Shown piece by piece: positions 48,361-61,700 of a stretch of DNA of 64,000 nucleotides (position 1 is the stretch's first letter; each line of letters begins with the position of its first letter). The notes under the pieces are model-generated. The model was not told the DNA's origin. It ran no database searches and was given only the letters and a program-made list of their open reading frames with translations. The position numbers were made by a program, and so were the translations under genes. The DNA comes from Branchiostoma floridae (taxonomy: Eukaryota > Chordata > Leptocardii > Amphioxiformes > Branchiostomatidae), in the NCBI RefSeq assembly GCF_000003815.2, contig NC_049988.1, forward strand, positions 15,014,452 through 15,078,451, written 5' to 3'.

Positions 48361-50450
48361 ATGCACTATATTAGACGGTCTGCACGATAGATTCTGTCAG
48401 TCATGATGCGACAGTGAAATTTCCTGACGACTTTTACCAAATGTTTACTACATTTTTACGGCTGAAATCTTCACCCTTCACTATTTAGCAGCATTCGTTC
48501 TTTCCTGCACGTTTTCTTTAGGCTATAAACTGACGATTTAAAACGCGCTTCACACATAAACATACCGCTCTGTGACATACCGACCTAGCTCCCCCGCGTA
48601 CGTGATAAGTGAAAATCCTTCTGGAATCCTGCTAACACGGACTCACCCTTAATTAGACAGCAGCAACGCCAACAATGCGCCTCGAATATTTGATAAAGTC
48701 TAGCTATGACAACGTCGCTACCGCAAAATGCGCACCCCCCAACATCGGCGTGTTTGCGGTCACAGTGGTATGGCGGTACAAATGCTCAGGCGGAAGGAAT
48801 ACATATATTATCTCGCGTTAAACCTACCTAAGTCGACTTTAATTGTAAAAGTACATCCGTTTTTCCGTCTTTACCGGTAGAGGGTATGGATAAAGAAGTA
48901 AAAGATTATTTGTGATTACAGTGGGGATGTACGCTATGTTAGAACAGATTTAAACCGGACTAGCGCTTGTATTTCTTAGTAAGTAGCTGTAACACTAGCC
49001 GCGTATTCATCAACGCATTCTATCCAGCTGTAACGTTAGCCACTTGTTGGTCAACACATTCTAACCCTTGTCGGAATAAACTTCATGTATAACGGCTTGA
49101 AATGATTTCTTAAACACAAATCTGCTTTCTTACCACCAGTAACAAAAATTGTTTTGTATTATACATTATTTTGATTGGCGGTTGAAGAAAGAGATATGTA
49201 TACTGTTTTACAAGATTGAAATGATGTATACACTCACATCTGGATTCATGAAATATTCTAAAGAAGAAAGAATGTTGAAAGCACAGTGACGATCTATCAG
49301 TGTGTGATATTTTTATTTATTTTTTCCGTTTCCTCTTAAACTACCCCTCCCCGCGGTCCTCAGGGATCCTTCCCAAAACACAAATGACCTGACGTAACCT
49401 TCTGTTCCAGGAGGAATGCTCTTGAACTTGGCCGCAGTACGCGGTTTGATCGGGGCACACCAAAGAGCTGACCGTGCTTGGCCGGTATGTCCGACAAATT
49501 CCGTACAGCATTAGGGTTAAGGTCCGGGTCGCGTGGTACAAATTAGCAGGTTTAAACAGAAAGGTGCCGACGTAAAGAAAGGTGTTAACAATGCCAGGGT
49601 GTTGGCAGCGTTGACGGGTAGTTGGGTACATAGTTTTACACACACACCAGACGACCGTACTTAAGACTTTAAAACAGTCAAAACACTATAAGTACATCTT
49701 TGACAAATGTTGCCAAAAAAATTGCTGTACTAGATATACACCCTAAATATTTCCCTGCATACATGACACATGTCTAACGTTTAAAGTTTAGATATAATTT
49801 TATACCATTTTCAAAGTTTAAGTCGCTATATCCTAAGATATATGTGTAAAAGCCTGAACCAATACAATGTCTTGTCTACAAGCATTCCAGCTTTGGAACG
49901 TTTATACACAATGTTTATCTGTTCTATTTGAAAAGGTACTACATTATGAAATATGTTTTCGATTTACGCTATCATTACAATGCAATTAAGTATAACATGG
50001 TGTATACAACAACGAACGCCATTCCCTAGTAGCGTGTGAAATGTCCTATCGACAGCTTTCTTCTGATACCCAGTTTTGGAGAAACCTAGGAGATAGGTTA
50101 ATCCTCTCAACTCAAAACAGTCATAGCCAAGCTTATTTTGGGCACCGTGCCATGTCGGCGATAGAAAACACCATGTTCGTGTATCAAACTGTCCTGTTTT
50201 CATACCACCCATGGTCAGCCTTGCAGTGTTTTACTCTCGCAAGGAAAGACGTCAGTTATCCACTGTAAGACGTCACAGCTTAGAGTCAAGGTCAAGTCTA
50301 AGTCTCTTGGTGTTGAAGGAGAAGGTCACGCTGCTTAGCACGTACCTTCCGCCCACGTGCAGGTCTTAGTCTTAAGTCTTGGTAAAGTCTTGGGGAATGC
50401 CTTGAGTCTATAGCAAGCAGAATACTGGTACGTGTTTTAATAGCAGTAGT
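48361..50450. other. Mostly unrecognised sequence
   Basis: Apart from the weak minus-strand candidate at 49341-49643 I see no exon, element end or RNA gene. Confidence 0.45.
49341..49643 (-). CDS. Candidate minus-strand terminal exon, unknown product
   Basis: A 100-codon minus-strand frame ends with TAG at 49341-49343 and is followed within about 30 bp by AATAAATAAAA on that strand. It includes a cysteine-containing stretch SSLVCPDQTAYCGQ. I see no convincing upstream acceptor or partner exon, so this is weak. Confidence 0.2.
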   Translation of the reverse strand: MCKTMYPTTRQRCQHPGIVNTFLYVGTFLFKPANLYHATRTLTLMLYGICRTYRPSTVSSLVCPDQTAYCGQVQEHSSWNRRLRQVICVLGRIPEDRGEG

Positions 50451-50451
50451 A

Positions 50452-50725
50452 TTGGTTGGTTGGTTGGCTGGTTGGTTGGTTGGCTGGTTGGTGGGTTGGT
50501 TGGTTGGTTGGTTGGTTGGTTGGTTGGTTGGTTGGTTGGTTGGTTGGTTGGTTGGTTGGTTGGTTGGTTGGTTGGTTGGTTGGTTGGTTGGTTGGTTGGT
50601 TGGTTGGTTGGTTGGTTGGTTGGTTGGTTGGTTGGTTGGTTGGTTGGTTGGTTGGTTAGTTGGTTGCTTAGTTGGTTGGTTGCTTGCTTGCTTAGTTGGT
50701 TGGTTGCTTACTTGCTTGCTTTCTT
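50452..50725. repeat. (GGTT)n microsatellite
   Basis: About 200 bp of near-perfect GGTT, decaying into GCTT/AGTT variants at its right end. All + frames are open (a VGWL repeat), which is a by-product of the repeat. It is not a TTAGGG telomere tract. Confidence 0.98.
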
Positions 50726-52437
50726 GGTTCTCTGAGCAAACTACAATTTAATTTTCTTTATTACGAAAAACATGAAATGAACTGAGGTAACAAACGACAC
50801 TTCATAACACGGAAATCAAAGCTCGGATAACAAGTTTATTTGCACACTTACGCATCTCCTTCCCCAAGACGTAACCCTTCCGTTTTCCTAAGTGCAAAAC
50901 TTCATCATTTTTGTTTTCTTATTCCATGTTTGCCCTACTTCGAGCACGTTCTTGGCACCTTGTCTTGAAGACGATATCTTCACGCGGAAACCGATGTGTA
51001 CAAAGGTGGCGAGCTCGAGGAAACGAAGGAAGGAAGAAGTCAAGAACTTGGCGGTCTGGGTTTCCTTCAGTGGTGTAAAACAGTCGCGGAGAGTGAGAGG
51101 GAAATAAACACACATGGGACACGAGTCGAGAGAGACAAAAAACAGAGCAAGGTTTCGTCACTGGTTAGTCTTTGAGTGTCCAAAGCTGATCGCCAGTGTC
51201 CACAAACTTAGTAGACACAATGGTTAAAGGAATGAGAGCTTACGATAGATAAAAGAGTGTACTTATTCATCTTTGACAGCACTCAAGACGCGAGGTAAGA
51301 ATCCCGGAACACACACTGTCAACCGAACCCGCAGCAAAATAAACTTCGAGTTCATCATCGGTCATGTAAAAGACGATAACCCTGGTGAACTTTGTAAGAA
51401 GGGTCCTTTTTTGACCTTCATAAAATACTTGCAAACTGGGGTAGAATTGACAACTTTTGAGTGTCTATTACCTATGTCCAAGTGGCGTTGAATGTTCTAG
51501 TACTAGTGGCCATGCTAGTGGACGCGATATTAGAGATCATCAGCTTTTCGATTTCTAGCGTTTCTGGCTAGGCGTTGAGTCATTGAGAAATGCCCTTCAC
51601 ACGACCTTTCTATGTAAGAAAGTGGGTACCTCTTTACGTTTGGGGAGGTAAAAGGCGATGGAGGGATAGAGATGGACTGCACCTTCAAATACCATGCCCT
51701 TAACACAACTCACTTACCCTACGATCTCAAAAGGGCTATAGGACTACCTTTACCTTTTTATCAAGAGAGTTGCTTGCAATATTTCTCATATCTAATGTTT
51801 CTGGTGGTTTCACTTGCCCAAGTACGAAGTATGCGCCACAATACACATAATGGATACAAAACATAACGTTCAATGTACACTAATGGCTTTGGATAGATAT
51901 TTTGATACACGTTGGTAGGAAGTGGCTTTGTTTCAACTAAGAATTTGTTGTCTTAGATATGTATTGATATAAATATAATGGATACGCTTTGTCTCCTGTT
52001 AAAGCCTCTAATAGTTAGTTCCTCCTTCTTTATCATGATTTCAACTCAGTGTCCGGTCATATGAGGACACACAAAACGGAGAAGATATGAGGAAACTTGT
52101 TAAGAATTTTAATGACGGTTTTGGAGGTTCTCGTGGCAGTCGGTGCAAGGACACAGCGATGACCTAATATTTGCGAATTTACACTTCCTCGCAATCAACA
52201 TTCCTGATATGCATCGTGAGATTCCTGACTATGGGCAGGTACTGATGGTAACGTTATGTGTATTAGTAATACACATCGTGACTATGGGCAGGTATGTACG
52301 TGTATTAGTAAGGCACGAGTCGGATGTGGAATCCCGGAAATGGGCAACAAACAAGATAACAAAACTGGAAGTACCATGTGGTTTGGTGACGTGCGCTTCT
52401 GCCATGATGTACATGTATCTGAAACATTACACGTACT
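50726..52437. other. Unrecognised sequence with a SINE-body fragment
   Basis: Around 51593-51720 a TACGTTTGGGGAGGTAAAAG block matches the body of the SINE at 22.9 kb. A CRTCGTGACTATGGGCAGGT-like motif is repeated near 52225 and 52275. No exon is supported. Confidence 0.4.
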
Positions 52438-52816
52438 TGTTCTCTTTCTCCTTCTCCATTTCCCCCAATTATCCGTCTTTGTCTATCTTTGTCTATCTTC
52501 GGCGTCTCCCTCTCATTCTTTTTCCCCGCCTTCCTCTCTTTCTCACTCTCTCTTTGTCTCTCTTCGTTTCTGTCCTTCCGTCCCTCTCTTTGTCTCCGTC
52601 CCTCTCTTTCTCTGTCTCTCTCTTTCTCTCTCTTTCTTTCTTTCTCTCTTTCTGTCAATCTTTCTCTCTCGATCTCCGTGTCCCTCTTCCTCTTAAAGTT
52701 TCTCTTTCTCTCTCTCCGTCTCCCCATTTCTTTCCTTCTCTCTCCGTCTCTCCTCAGTCATCTACCCTCTTTCTCCCTCTCTTTCTCCTTTTCTCCACCT
52801 CTTTCTCTCTCTCTTA
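52438..52816. repeat. Polypyrimidine (TCTC/CTTT)n tract
   Basis: About 380 bp of almost pure C/T on the + strand. The long open frames across it are composition artefacts. Confidence 0.97.
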
Positions 52817-53776
52817 AAAACATAAAGCTTCCATACATAAGTTTAACAATTCTGAATCATAATGAGATCATTTCAACTGTCCTTTGCTGTTGATGCCTCG
52901 TACAGTTCATTTAAGGTCAATAAGTATGACTAGATGCTAGGGGTTTATTTACTGTTTTTTCTCTGTGTGTATTTTTTATGGTGAATTTTTGTCAGATAGC
53001 GCCGGCTATAAAGTCAATGAAAAAAACACGTATGATACGACAAGAATGTATAAAATCTCTCAGCTGCCAGGACTGTTTAATATAACTAATAATCCTCTGA
53101 CAATCCGTGGTTTTATTTCTCCTTGAACCTGCCGATATCGCCGCCCATTATATTCATACCCGTCATTTTTTTGTCAACCAAAAATTTGCAAAATGCCGCA
53201 GCGACGAAGGGTAGCGGAACCTGGATGGCGGGAAAACGGGTTCGCACGTGGTCGGCTAGCCACACGGTTTCCTCTGAGCAGCCCTCATCTGAAGTTATGG
53301 CGGCTTAGATTTGGCCTTGGGTGACCCAGCGTTCGGTACAGACCCAGACCTAGACTCGAACTAGACCAAGAGGAAACTGTCGGTCGTCAGGGATCGTTCG
53401 TTTTCGGATAATACGGCACATAACTTATGAAGACAAAGCCATGGCAAAATATGTCAGACTTAATTTCCAACTGCATATACAAGTTTTTGCGTTTGTAGAG
53501 GAAGCTTTACTGACACATTTCTAAAAAGTACAGTTACTTCTGTAAAGTTTGAGCTATAGAATAGAGATACATGCTAATTTTAGCATGTTACTGACCTTTA
53601 TATGCAAATGATCGTCCATGTGGGTTAGGCATCCAGGTAGTAACGTACGCAATTAGCATTTATCTACTGAAGCAACTGGATATGATTTTGGAAATGACTA
53701 TATAAGACTGTTGGGGTCGCCCCAAAGTCGAATATAGCATTGGTGTCAATATTGGTGTGAATAAAAAAATATTTCT

Positions 53777-54020
53777 AGTTAAGTCTATCTAGTATTTCCT
53801 TATCTTTGTTAACGTTGAACAGGCGCTTCTGTGATTTAATGAGCAATTATACATGTGAGAAAAGCGGTCAGACAGATGGCTAGTGGTCAGAATCAGTATT
53901 TCCTTATCTTTGTTTAACGTTGGACAGACGCTTCTGTGACTAAATGAGCAAACCTACATGTCAGACTAGCGGTCAGACAAGACTAGCGGTCAGAGACATG
54001 GCGGCTAGCGGTCAGACAGA
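53777..54020 (+). repeat. About 110-bp tandem duplication with AGCGGTCAGACA satellites
   Basis: GTATTTCCTTATCTTTGTT and CGCTTCTGTGA blocks occur at about 53791 and 53898. A short AGCGGTCAGA motif is then repeated four or more times to about 54018. Confidence 0.85.
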
Positions 54021-54066
54021 GCGGCTACTGGGAACGGATGACCGACCGGACGTTGGGACATACTCG

Positions 54067-54226
54067 TAATCTCCAAGTAGATCCGACGGTAGCATAAGAT
54101 ATCAAAAACTGGCAAAGGAGTTAAGCATGTAACCCATGAGTGTGTATGGCCTCCGGTAGGCCGGTTTCACTCCTCTGCCAGCTTTTGATACTATCTTATA
54201 CTACCGTAGGATCTGCTTGGAGATTA
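54067..54226. mobile_element. hAT-like MITE, 160 bp
   Basis: Ends TAATCTCCAAGTAGATCC and the inverted GGATCTGCTTGGAGATTA, same family as 62006-62144. The flanks show GTTGGGACATAC and GTTGGAACATAC, a near-identical 12-bp pair, offset by 3 bp on the left, so the duplication is ambiguous here. Confidence 0.82.
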
Positions 54227-54799
54227 GTTGGAACATACCAGTTAGACAGACATTTTTTCCTGCATTTCCTTTTTTTCGGTGATCCCAGCTATTTCTTCAC
54301 TTTCAAGAAACGCTTCCAGAAATTGTTCAGTGAAGGAATTTTTTTGGGGAAGGTGTCTTCTCATTTCCTTCATAATAGTTTGAGAAATTGACAAACCAAT
54401 GCAATTACAAATAGATTAATCTGTTTGCGTATTTTCTCGTTGCTACCGGGTATTTCTGTATCCATGCAACGGACACACAAAGTTTCAAACAAGACAACAT
54501 GACTTGGCAAAGTTGTGTGCGGTAACTATGTACCAATACGCCCCCACTGTCAGGCCATACTGATTTCATTATATGGATGACATTGACCAGGCACCCCAAA
54601 ACTGATGCGAGCGTGCGACAAAAAAATGGATATGGGCAAAAAGATCTTGGTTTCATTATGAAATCTAAGTGGTCGGGAAGGTTGACTAAATTGTTGAACG
54701 CCAAGAACATTGCATACCAATTCCTTTTTTTCCCATATCTTCCTCTTTGAGTTTGGAAGACGTTACTCGCAAGTATTCGGTGTTTTTTTTGGTTTTTTT

Positions 54800-55135
54800 T
54801 TTTACATTTTTGTACAATTTAAATCATATATTACGTAATTTTGCAGCTTCTTTGATGGTCGCATTTTGATGGGAAACGGATTTGAATTATTCATTAGATG
54901 ACATCTTCATGTTCTGTATACCACTGTCTTACTTTGCAATTGATCTTACAATAAAGTTATCGTTATTCTAAAAAATTGAAGAAAAATGATCATGATGCAC
55001 GCGTGGATGACATCCCTATGATGAAGACAGCATAAGTATTAATTTTTTTAAATACATTTTTGTACAAATTACATCATATATTACGTCGTTTTTGCAGCTT
55101 CTTTGATGGTGGCATTTTTAGGGAAAACGGATTTA
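54800..55135 (+). repeat. About 246-bp tandem duplication
   Basis: TACATTTTTGTACAA, ATCATATATTACGT and TTTGCAGCTTCTTTGATGG occur at about 54804 and 55050, each followed by AACGGATTT and a TAGATGACATC block. Confidence 0.88.
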
Positions 55136-55428
55136 GAAAATTGGAAAAAAGATGCGTGCTTAGATGACATCCACATCATCAATTCAGCGTGGCCTAATCG
55201 CTCATCTCGTGGTAGCAATTTCCTCGTTCAGATCAGGCGCCTGGCCCAAGTTGTGGTTTCCTCGCTTCTTCCCGCGCCATGGAGACCGGGACTCCCCCCG
55301 GAGACCATGACACATGCGCCGACCATCCCAACTATGCGTCCCGCCGATGACCAGCGCTTTGAAGAAGCCTTGCTTACGCATGAGTTGTGAACACGATCTC
55401 GCAGCCCGAACGGAAACCGTCAGGCGTG

Positions 55429-55440
55429 TTGGCGGGAAAC
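55429..55440 (+). promoter_or_regulatory. E2F-like site upstream of the TATA box
   Basis: TTGGCGGGAAAC matches the E2F consensus (reverse of TTTCCCGCC) and lies about 70 bp upstream of the TATA box. Similar GGCGGGAAA strings occur near 53226 and 59207, so this could partly be repeat background. Confidence 0.3.
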
Positions 55441-55504
55441 GCGCTCGCACGAGACAGTCACTCCATGTAAACACTCCAGCTTCCCATCGTCAGGACAAAC
55501 CGCA

Positions 55505-55510
55505 TATAAA
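55505..55510 (+). promoter_or_regulatory. TATA box of the TGFBR2-like gene
   Basis: CATATAAAAG is a good TATA match 191 bp before the ATG. It predicts initiation near 55535 and a 5' UTR of about 165 nt. The surrounding 55.2-55.75 kb is clearly richer in GC and CpG than its neighbours. Confidence 0.5.
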
Positions 55511-55700
55511 AGTGTGGAACTTCGGAGTGCCTACTTCAGTCTACCGTCACACGTCTCACCAGACAGCGGCGTTTCTGCGCATCAACTCCGCCTCGCGTAC
55601 TAGAGCACTTCCAGTCGGTGTGTTGAAACGTTAGACCCTACAACAACGCGAGGAAGATATTTTTTCTCATTTTTCGACGGAAAAGCGGAGTTGGGAAACC

Positions 55701-55749
55701 ATGTCTACACAAGAAAACCGCGGCCGCCCCCTTTCCTGCATTCTTTTCG
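55701..55749 (+). CDS. TGFBR2: TGFBR2-like exon 1 (start codon, first half of signal peptide)
   Basis: ATG at 55701 in a good context (A at -3) encodes MSTQENRGRPLSCILF, then the donor GTAAGT in phase 1. It sits about 190 bp after a TATA box. Intron 1 is 4.9 kb. Confidence 0.75.
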
Positions 55750-58700
55750 GTAAGTACACAACATTTTTTTTTGGTCATCGTTGTGCGGAAGTTTTCTTTT
55801 CTTTTCTTTACTGTTGTTGAATGTTCTGCCTAAACTAATTTGTACATTTGATCCGCAACCGTACACAGGTGCGGGCATGTCTCTTGTTCCCCGTATTGGC
55901 AACGACATGCTTTCTTATCCTTTATCTTAAAGTAAAAAAAAAAACTTCACACAAAAAAGGAGGTCTTTTTTTCCTTCATCCATGCCTTATTTCTTTCGCG
56001 TAGCATCTTCATGTTATGTTTTTCTTGTGTGAGTGCCTGTATGATTCTATAAGTGTAGCACTCGGCAAAAGCAGACAGTGGAATTTTTCACCGACAACAT
56101 AGGAAATAGAAGTGTCAGGGTCGCTAAAGGCGCTTTTCCTCCAGACGACTTCCAAAAGAGCGAAAAAATATGTTGGTAAGCCTTGACACGTAACGGTTGT
56201 CTTTTTTTTCGTCGCGACGGTTTTTAAGCGGAAAAGCGCCGTCCTGTTGTGAGAGGATTTTCATGTTAAAGCGTCTAAAGACGGCATCCTGTCTTCTTCG
56301 TAAGGGAAAGATATCTGCACCTGTGAGACGGATACCTCCTGGAGCTTTGTCTCTCAATGACTGTCGACACTTCCCGCAAAATGCTTACTCTTTAATGAAA
56401 CTTACAAAGTTTAGAGCAAACAAAACTTAATTTAAGGGAAATTAAGCAACAATACGTTGTTCAGGATCGATGTCCTCTCTTGCTGCATTTTCCTGTTTCA
56501 ATAGAAATAACAAAGCATTTTAGTGACTTGTACTTGGCCATTAGGTTATTGTATTAGAAAAAGGATTAGAATTTCAAGAGCACAGAATTCATTTTGAAAT
56601 ATAAATCTTGCTTTCCCCTTTTCGGGTCACTTTTGCAAAAGTCATCTCGTTTTGGATAGCAAAGCCAAGTTTTCGTATGAAAACATTTCAGATACATCAA
56701 AGTGTTTCCGAAAAAACAATTTCTTTCTTACTTTGCTTTGGGTCTTGTTTGTTTTTGTAGATTAACCGTTTCTAATGTTAGTCTTTGGTTTGTTGATCAA
56801 TGCCGTACGGAGGAAATTAAACGTTTCCCCGACAAAGAGGGACGTAAAAACAACAGCTGTTTGGCATCGGCACAAGCAGCACTAAGAAAATAAATACGAA
56901 ACTCGATCGTCCTGTATTACGTAATTTCAAAGCCGACGAAAACATCGTCGTATTTATCCATCATTACGTCGTATTTGATCATTTTTAAGGTACGTACCAT
57001 AGCGTTTTACGCAGGAGAAAAAGCTTGAAAGTTGAGGTTTCAGTGTTTCTTTTTGTGTGCTGTATCGCTTCTTTTGTATCTAATCAGTTGAGATGTCTTG
57101 AGTTTTGGGAGGCCTAATTTCAGACTGACCTCCCTGCCGGTGTGGCCAGCAGGGAACCGCTTGGCACAATTCTTGGCATCCTTGTCGCGGCTCTGCATGT
57201 TGCAACCGCCGCAGGGCTGACATAACTCCGGGATTTCATGTCCTTGAAACGTAACTCGGCCTTCAACAGTTGGTGCGTCCAAGGTGATTTTATCCTCCTT
57301 GGTGCATCGCTACAAACTTTGGTACCCTGGTTGTCAGAGTACAGCGCTAGCCGGGTCGGCTGATACGATTTTACGGGGCATCTTGCAAGGGGCTTGGGAA
57401 AGAAAACCAAGGCTAAGCGCTGTTCTCTATTAACCAGGCTAAAACTTTGGAGGATGTCTTTGTGAAATATTCCGAATATAGCTCAAGAGCTGGTCTCCAA
57501 GCAGACGTATCAGCGGGATGAAAAAAGAGAATTTGGCCAAATAGGGACAAATGAATTGCCATGGGATGTCAGTCTTTTGCAGTCTACCCAGCTGGCCGGC
57601 TATCCGCCGGCTGGTCAGTTCACTCCTAACTTTCATTTCTAACTTGGCCAAAGTCCATATTACTATTCGGCCAGGCCGGAGTCTGGCATTGAAAGACTAC
57701 TCAAGAGCATTCAAAACACTTCCGTGTTGGAAATTATTACCTTCGTCGATAAGGTTATGTTTTGCTTCCGTATGTCTGTGTGTTCGTGTTTGCTATCATT
57801 ATACCTCGAGTTGTGAATGGGTCATTGTGGACCCATTGTGATATCATGTGGGTAGGGGATGGGAGAATTCGATAGTGGGCCTCCTAGAGGCTTTCTACGA
57901 TACTACAGTGAAACTGTACATCTGTACGGTCATTCAGCGATCGCAGGCCGTCTATTGGAAAGAGGGTACTCTCCAAGCAGAGGTTCGGCTGCGATTGTTT
58001 TTGGCGTATTTAGGCGCCTTGTTTGGCTTTCTATTTTGTGCCGTTTCCTTCATTTCCACGACACGTTTGTAAACGGGGCAAAATAGCCCGAGAAAACCAC
58101 CTAAAACACGTAAAAAAACGGAGCCGAATCTCTGCTTGGAGAGTAGAAAGGGAGGCTACCAATACATTGTAAGAGTCTAAGACCTTGTAAGTTCAGTTTG
58201 CCCCCAAACTAGTTTTCCCTGCCCTCCATAGAGTACCAAATTACATGTCTGGCCAAATTTGGCACAGCTCACTTCCTCCCAATCTCTCCATTAAAGTTCC
58301 TCCGGGGCAAATGACTGTGATCGTGTCGTTGTGAACATACCGGGTTTGAAAAGATCGCCCCAGAAGGCTACCGATTTGCGCGGTAACCGCTGGCCGCTCG
58401 CCAAAAGGCAGGGATTTTTCTCACGTTTACCACTAGACCCCGTTTACACAACGCGAGAGGGCTCCTGTGCTACATGGGCGGGGAAAATAGAGTACTCTTA
58501 AGTTGTTTTACGCCAAGCCCCCTCTGTCCTACACGGAGATCGCTGAACAACAGTAGAGCGATCAAAATTGTATCTGGGTCGCGTGCAACTTTATCGCTGT
58601 ACGGTCGTTCAGCGATCTTCAGCTATAGTGCAAAATTTAAGAGTGACCCTCTGATCGCTCGACGAATTCCGTAGATGATCGTAGATAAATAACTTTTTTG

Positions 58701-61700
58701 GTCTCTTATCGGTTGTAATGCTGTTGCAGTGTGTAGTGGAAAGGAAGTGAAACTGAAAAAAGAAGTCTATTTTACGACTATCGTAGCTTTTTCCTAAGCT
58801 TTATAACACATTGTGGCATTGACGAATTGTTGTATACCAATAGAAAACGCTGTTCAAAATAAACCACACGCATTGCGCAAATAACTTCTAATATAATCAG
58901 GTTCAGATTGAATTATTGTACATGCAACAAGTTGAATATTATGTCAGTTTTCATAACTACGCTTTTTAGTTTCACAAAACTACAGTACTACCCTACGAGC
59001 GGCTACCCAAGCCGTTAGAAACATGAGAATGAGTGTGGCATTTTGACCAACCAAAACTTTCTATATCTCTGCCAACAGTCTAAATGTGTTGTCATCGGGT
59101 AGGAAAGGGCATTCCACGCTAACCGCACGGGTAATGCCCTGGCCCATAGCGATGTGTGTAAACACCGCCAAAACACAGATGCAAGGGGTTCTCTCTGTGT
59201 GTGTAGGCGGGAAAATGGCGAACAACTGTTAAAGAGGCTGCCAAAAAACTAAAAGACAGGCATGACGTAGTGGCTTTGGATGAAGTGCAGGAAATACGTT
59301 GGCGGGAACACTCGTGTTTCCCTGTCCCTGGTGATAAATTGAACACAGATAGTAAAGAGAGTAAAGATATAGACGTGCTTTTCACAATAGAAACACTTCA
59401 TGCTTTCACAATGAAAGAAAAAAAGATGACAGGCATTCTAATTACTTGTAGCCTTTTAAGAATGCTACGCCACGCTATTGTGTGAAGGATAAAAGACATA
59501 AAACTATTCCACCTTCGGTCTTTAAGCCTTTTTATCTTATAAAAAGTCCAAAACATCTTTGATGCTCAGAAGGATAGCCATAGTACTAGTATACAGGAGT
59601 TGATTGACCGTACGACATAACTCAAGAGGAAGTGATTAAAAGATAGAAAAACATACGTTACATTAGCCAGCGCTTTGTATACTTAACAAAATCTTTTGAA
59701 AGGTCAATCCTTTTTTATCAAATAATCTGGCCTCACCAAAAACGTTTCGCGAGATTCTCTCACGGGAGGTTTTAAGTCTACACAACAAAGATGAAAGTGG
59801 GGATGTAATTGAGTCGGTGGTAAGTATCGTCTGATGGAGCGGTTGATGAAAGATGGCGGCCAGGACCCCATAGGTCGCAGCTAATTTTAGGTAAAGGTTA
59901 AAGGCGTTGCCCAACCTGAGGCAGTGAGCCGTCCAAATGTCACGCCCAGCGGTAAATGTGGGGAAAGTTCAGGGCTGTTTCAGAACTGCCCCTTGTGGGA
60001 GGGCGATTTTGAGAGAAATGCTTCAAATAGCTCGGTAGTCTAGTTAAAGATGTTAGGGGACACAGAGGGCGACCTTAGTCCGGAGGCGGTTGCTTTGGCC
60101 TTGGACAATGTCTTGGAACTAATGATGGAAGTCTAATGCCGGCATTTGGTGCTTTCAATCTCACCCACTGGTCTACTTTAGTGATCTTTAGTTAAAAGCT
60201 TGGAATTGAATTAATGGATGAGGGGAAAGTACAGGTGATTGTCGCCTTACCGGCCCCAAAGTCTAAGTTGTGATACTTTTGCTGAAAAGGTTACGTTTTC
60301 CGTAGCGTCTGTCCTTTCGAAAGTGTACGTTTGTAATTAATTAGCCCGCCACGTGAATGGCTGATTCAAGATCATTTTAAAACTACTAACGTACAAAACT
60401 CTTACCGGGTGCGAAATATTAGCCTGGGTACCATCCTATTTCTACCGGGGCATCTTACACTAGCTTTTTAGGGTAGCAAGTGTAAGGAGCCCCGGTAGAA
60501 AAAGGCTGGTACTCAGGCTAGCGAAAGATTACCCCCGACAGCGTAAAGATTCTCCTGGACGTCCCAAAGAGAGCCTTGCCAATCCACGGTAGACTGGATT
60601 CCAAGTCATGTTATCCTATTTTCCCCAGCAATCCTGCTGTCCTTGACGCCAGACTTCTCCTTGGCCACGGTGTGCCGGAGGTGTCACGAGTCCGAGGCTA
60701 CCTGTGATCCCGTCACAAGGACCTGCCAATCAAACTGTAACAGGTGACCAGATTCAGAAAAAAAATAACACATGTCAGGTAGAAATCGTGTGACGTATGT
60801 CATATCATAGCTCAGTGATATATCCTCTTGAAATCTGTTGCAGCGTTGAAAGTTAAACCTACTTTAATGAAATGATCTTACCTCAGCAAAAACGTTAATG
60901 TTTCACTACATTTTAACATGTGAAGTCGTAGTCTACAAAGCAAATTGAAGTAGAAGTAACGTTAACGTTAAGTCTTGTGTAGAATGTCGTCTTCTCTATA
61001 CAATATTTCTGCATATCAAGATCTAGCATGTCCATGTATTGTCACCGTTATTGTCTTCGTCCTTCCACATAAATTTAAAGAAGCAGACAAATAGATGAGA
61101 AAAAGGAAAACATCATCTTGATTATTTTTTCTCAATTTCTGTTACGCCAGGACGAAGGTTTGCCCAGCTGATGAGTTATGTATTGCGACCATGTTCGACT
61201 TCGGAGAAGGTCGCTTTATGTTCACCGAGTGCTTCAAACCCTCTCCGTTAGGGGTAGGTACACGTGGTGTTCTATACGATTACGTTTTGTATTTGTTATG
61301 TTCTTATAAAAACGTGCATTTTCCGTGGTACTATATTCTAGTTGTGCATGGTCCAAATCATGTAATACAAGTAATGGAGTGGTCGCTAAGGAAGAGTACT
61401 CTAGCGGCCCATATCTTTATTGCAACCAGTAACTTTTTGAAGAGTCAAAAATCTCAAAATACTCAAACTTCGAGGGTTTACAATGCACAATGCACAATGC
61501 ACAATGAGTAGAGATGTTTGACCTGTATCTTTCATATATATATTGGCAAAATATAGTGAAAACGCTCAAAGTTATTCACCTTTCTTTTCATTAGCTCAGA
61601 AAAAAATTATATCTTCAAATTCCTTTTGTTTTACGAGTAAAACAATCCTTACAGTTTACAAATAAGTAAATCAAGAGTATAGACATTTAAACCCACATTG

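Larger units (their letters stand above)
55750..60628 (+). other. 4.9-kb first intron of the TGFBR2-like gene
   Basis: Bounded by the GTAAGT donor and the CCCCAG acceptor. Contains the hAT-like element, a foldback at 60423-60523, the minus-strand candidate exon at 57130-57309 and otherwise unrecognised sequence (notably 55.9-57.0, 58.7-59.2 and 59.5-60.4 kb). Confidence 0.7.

Noticed and set aside
50452-50700. Interstitial telomere
   Set aside because: The unit is GGTT, not TTAGGG.
50452-50751. VGWL-repeat open frames in three frames
   Set aside because: They are produced by (GGTT)n; equal openness in all + frames shows composition, not coding.
52143-52893. 224-codon and overlapping open frames at 52.1-52.9 kb
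   Set aside because: Most of the length is the polypyrimidine tract, open in several frames on both strands.
53190-53320. Short arginine-rich open frame starting MPQRRRVAEPGW
   Set aside because: GC-rich and tempting as a first exon, but no donor follows before the stop and there is no partner exon.
55103-55634. Open frames upstream of the receptor start
   Set aside because: They overlap the promoter-like GC-rich island and the 246-bp duplication, in conflicting frames without splice support.
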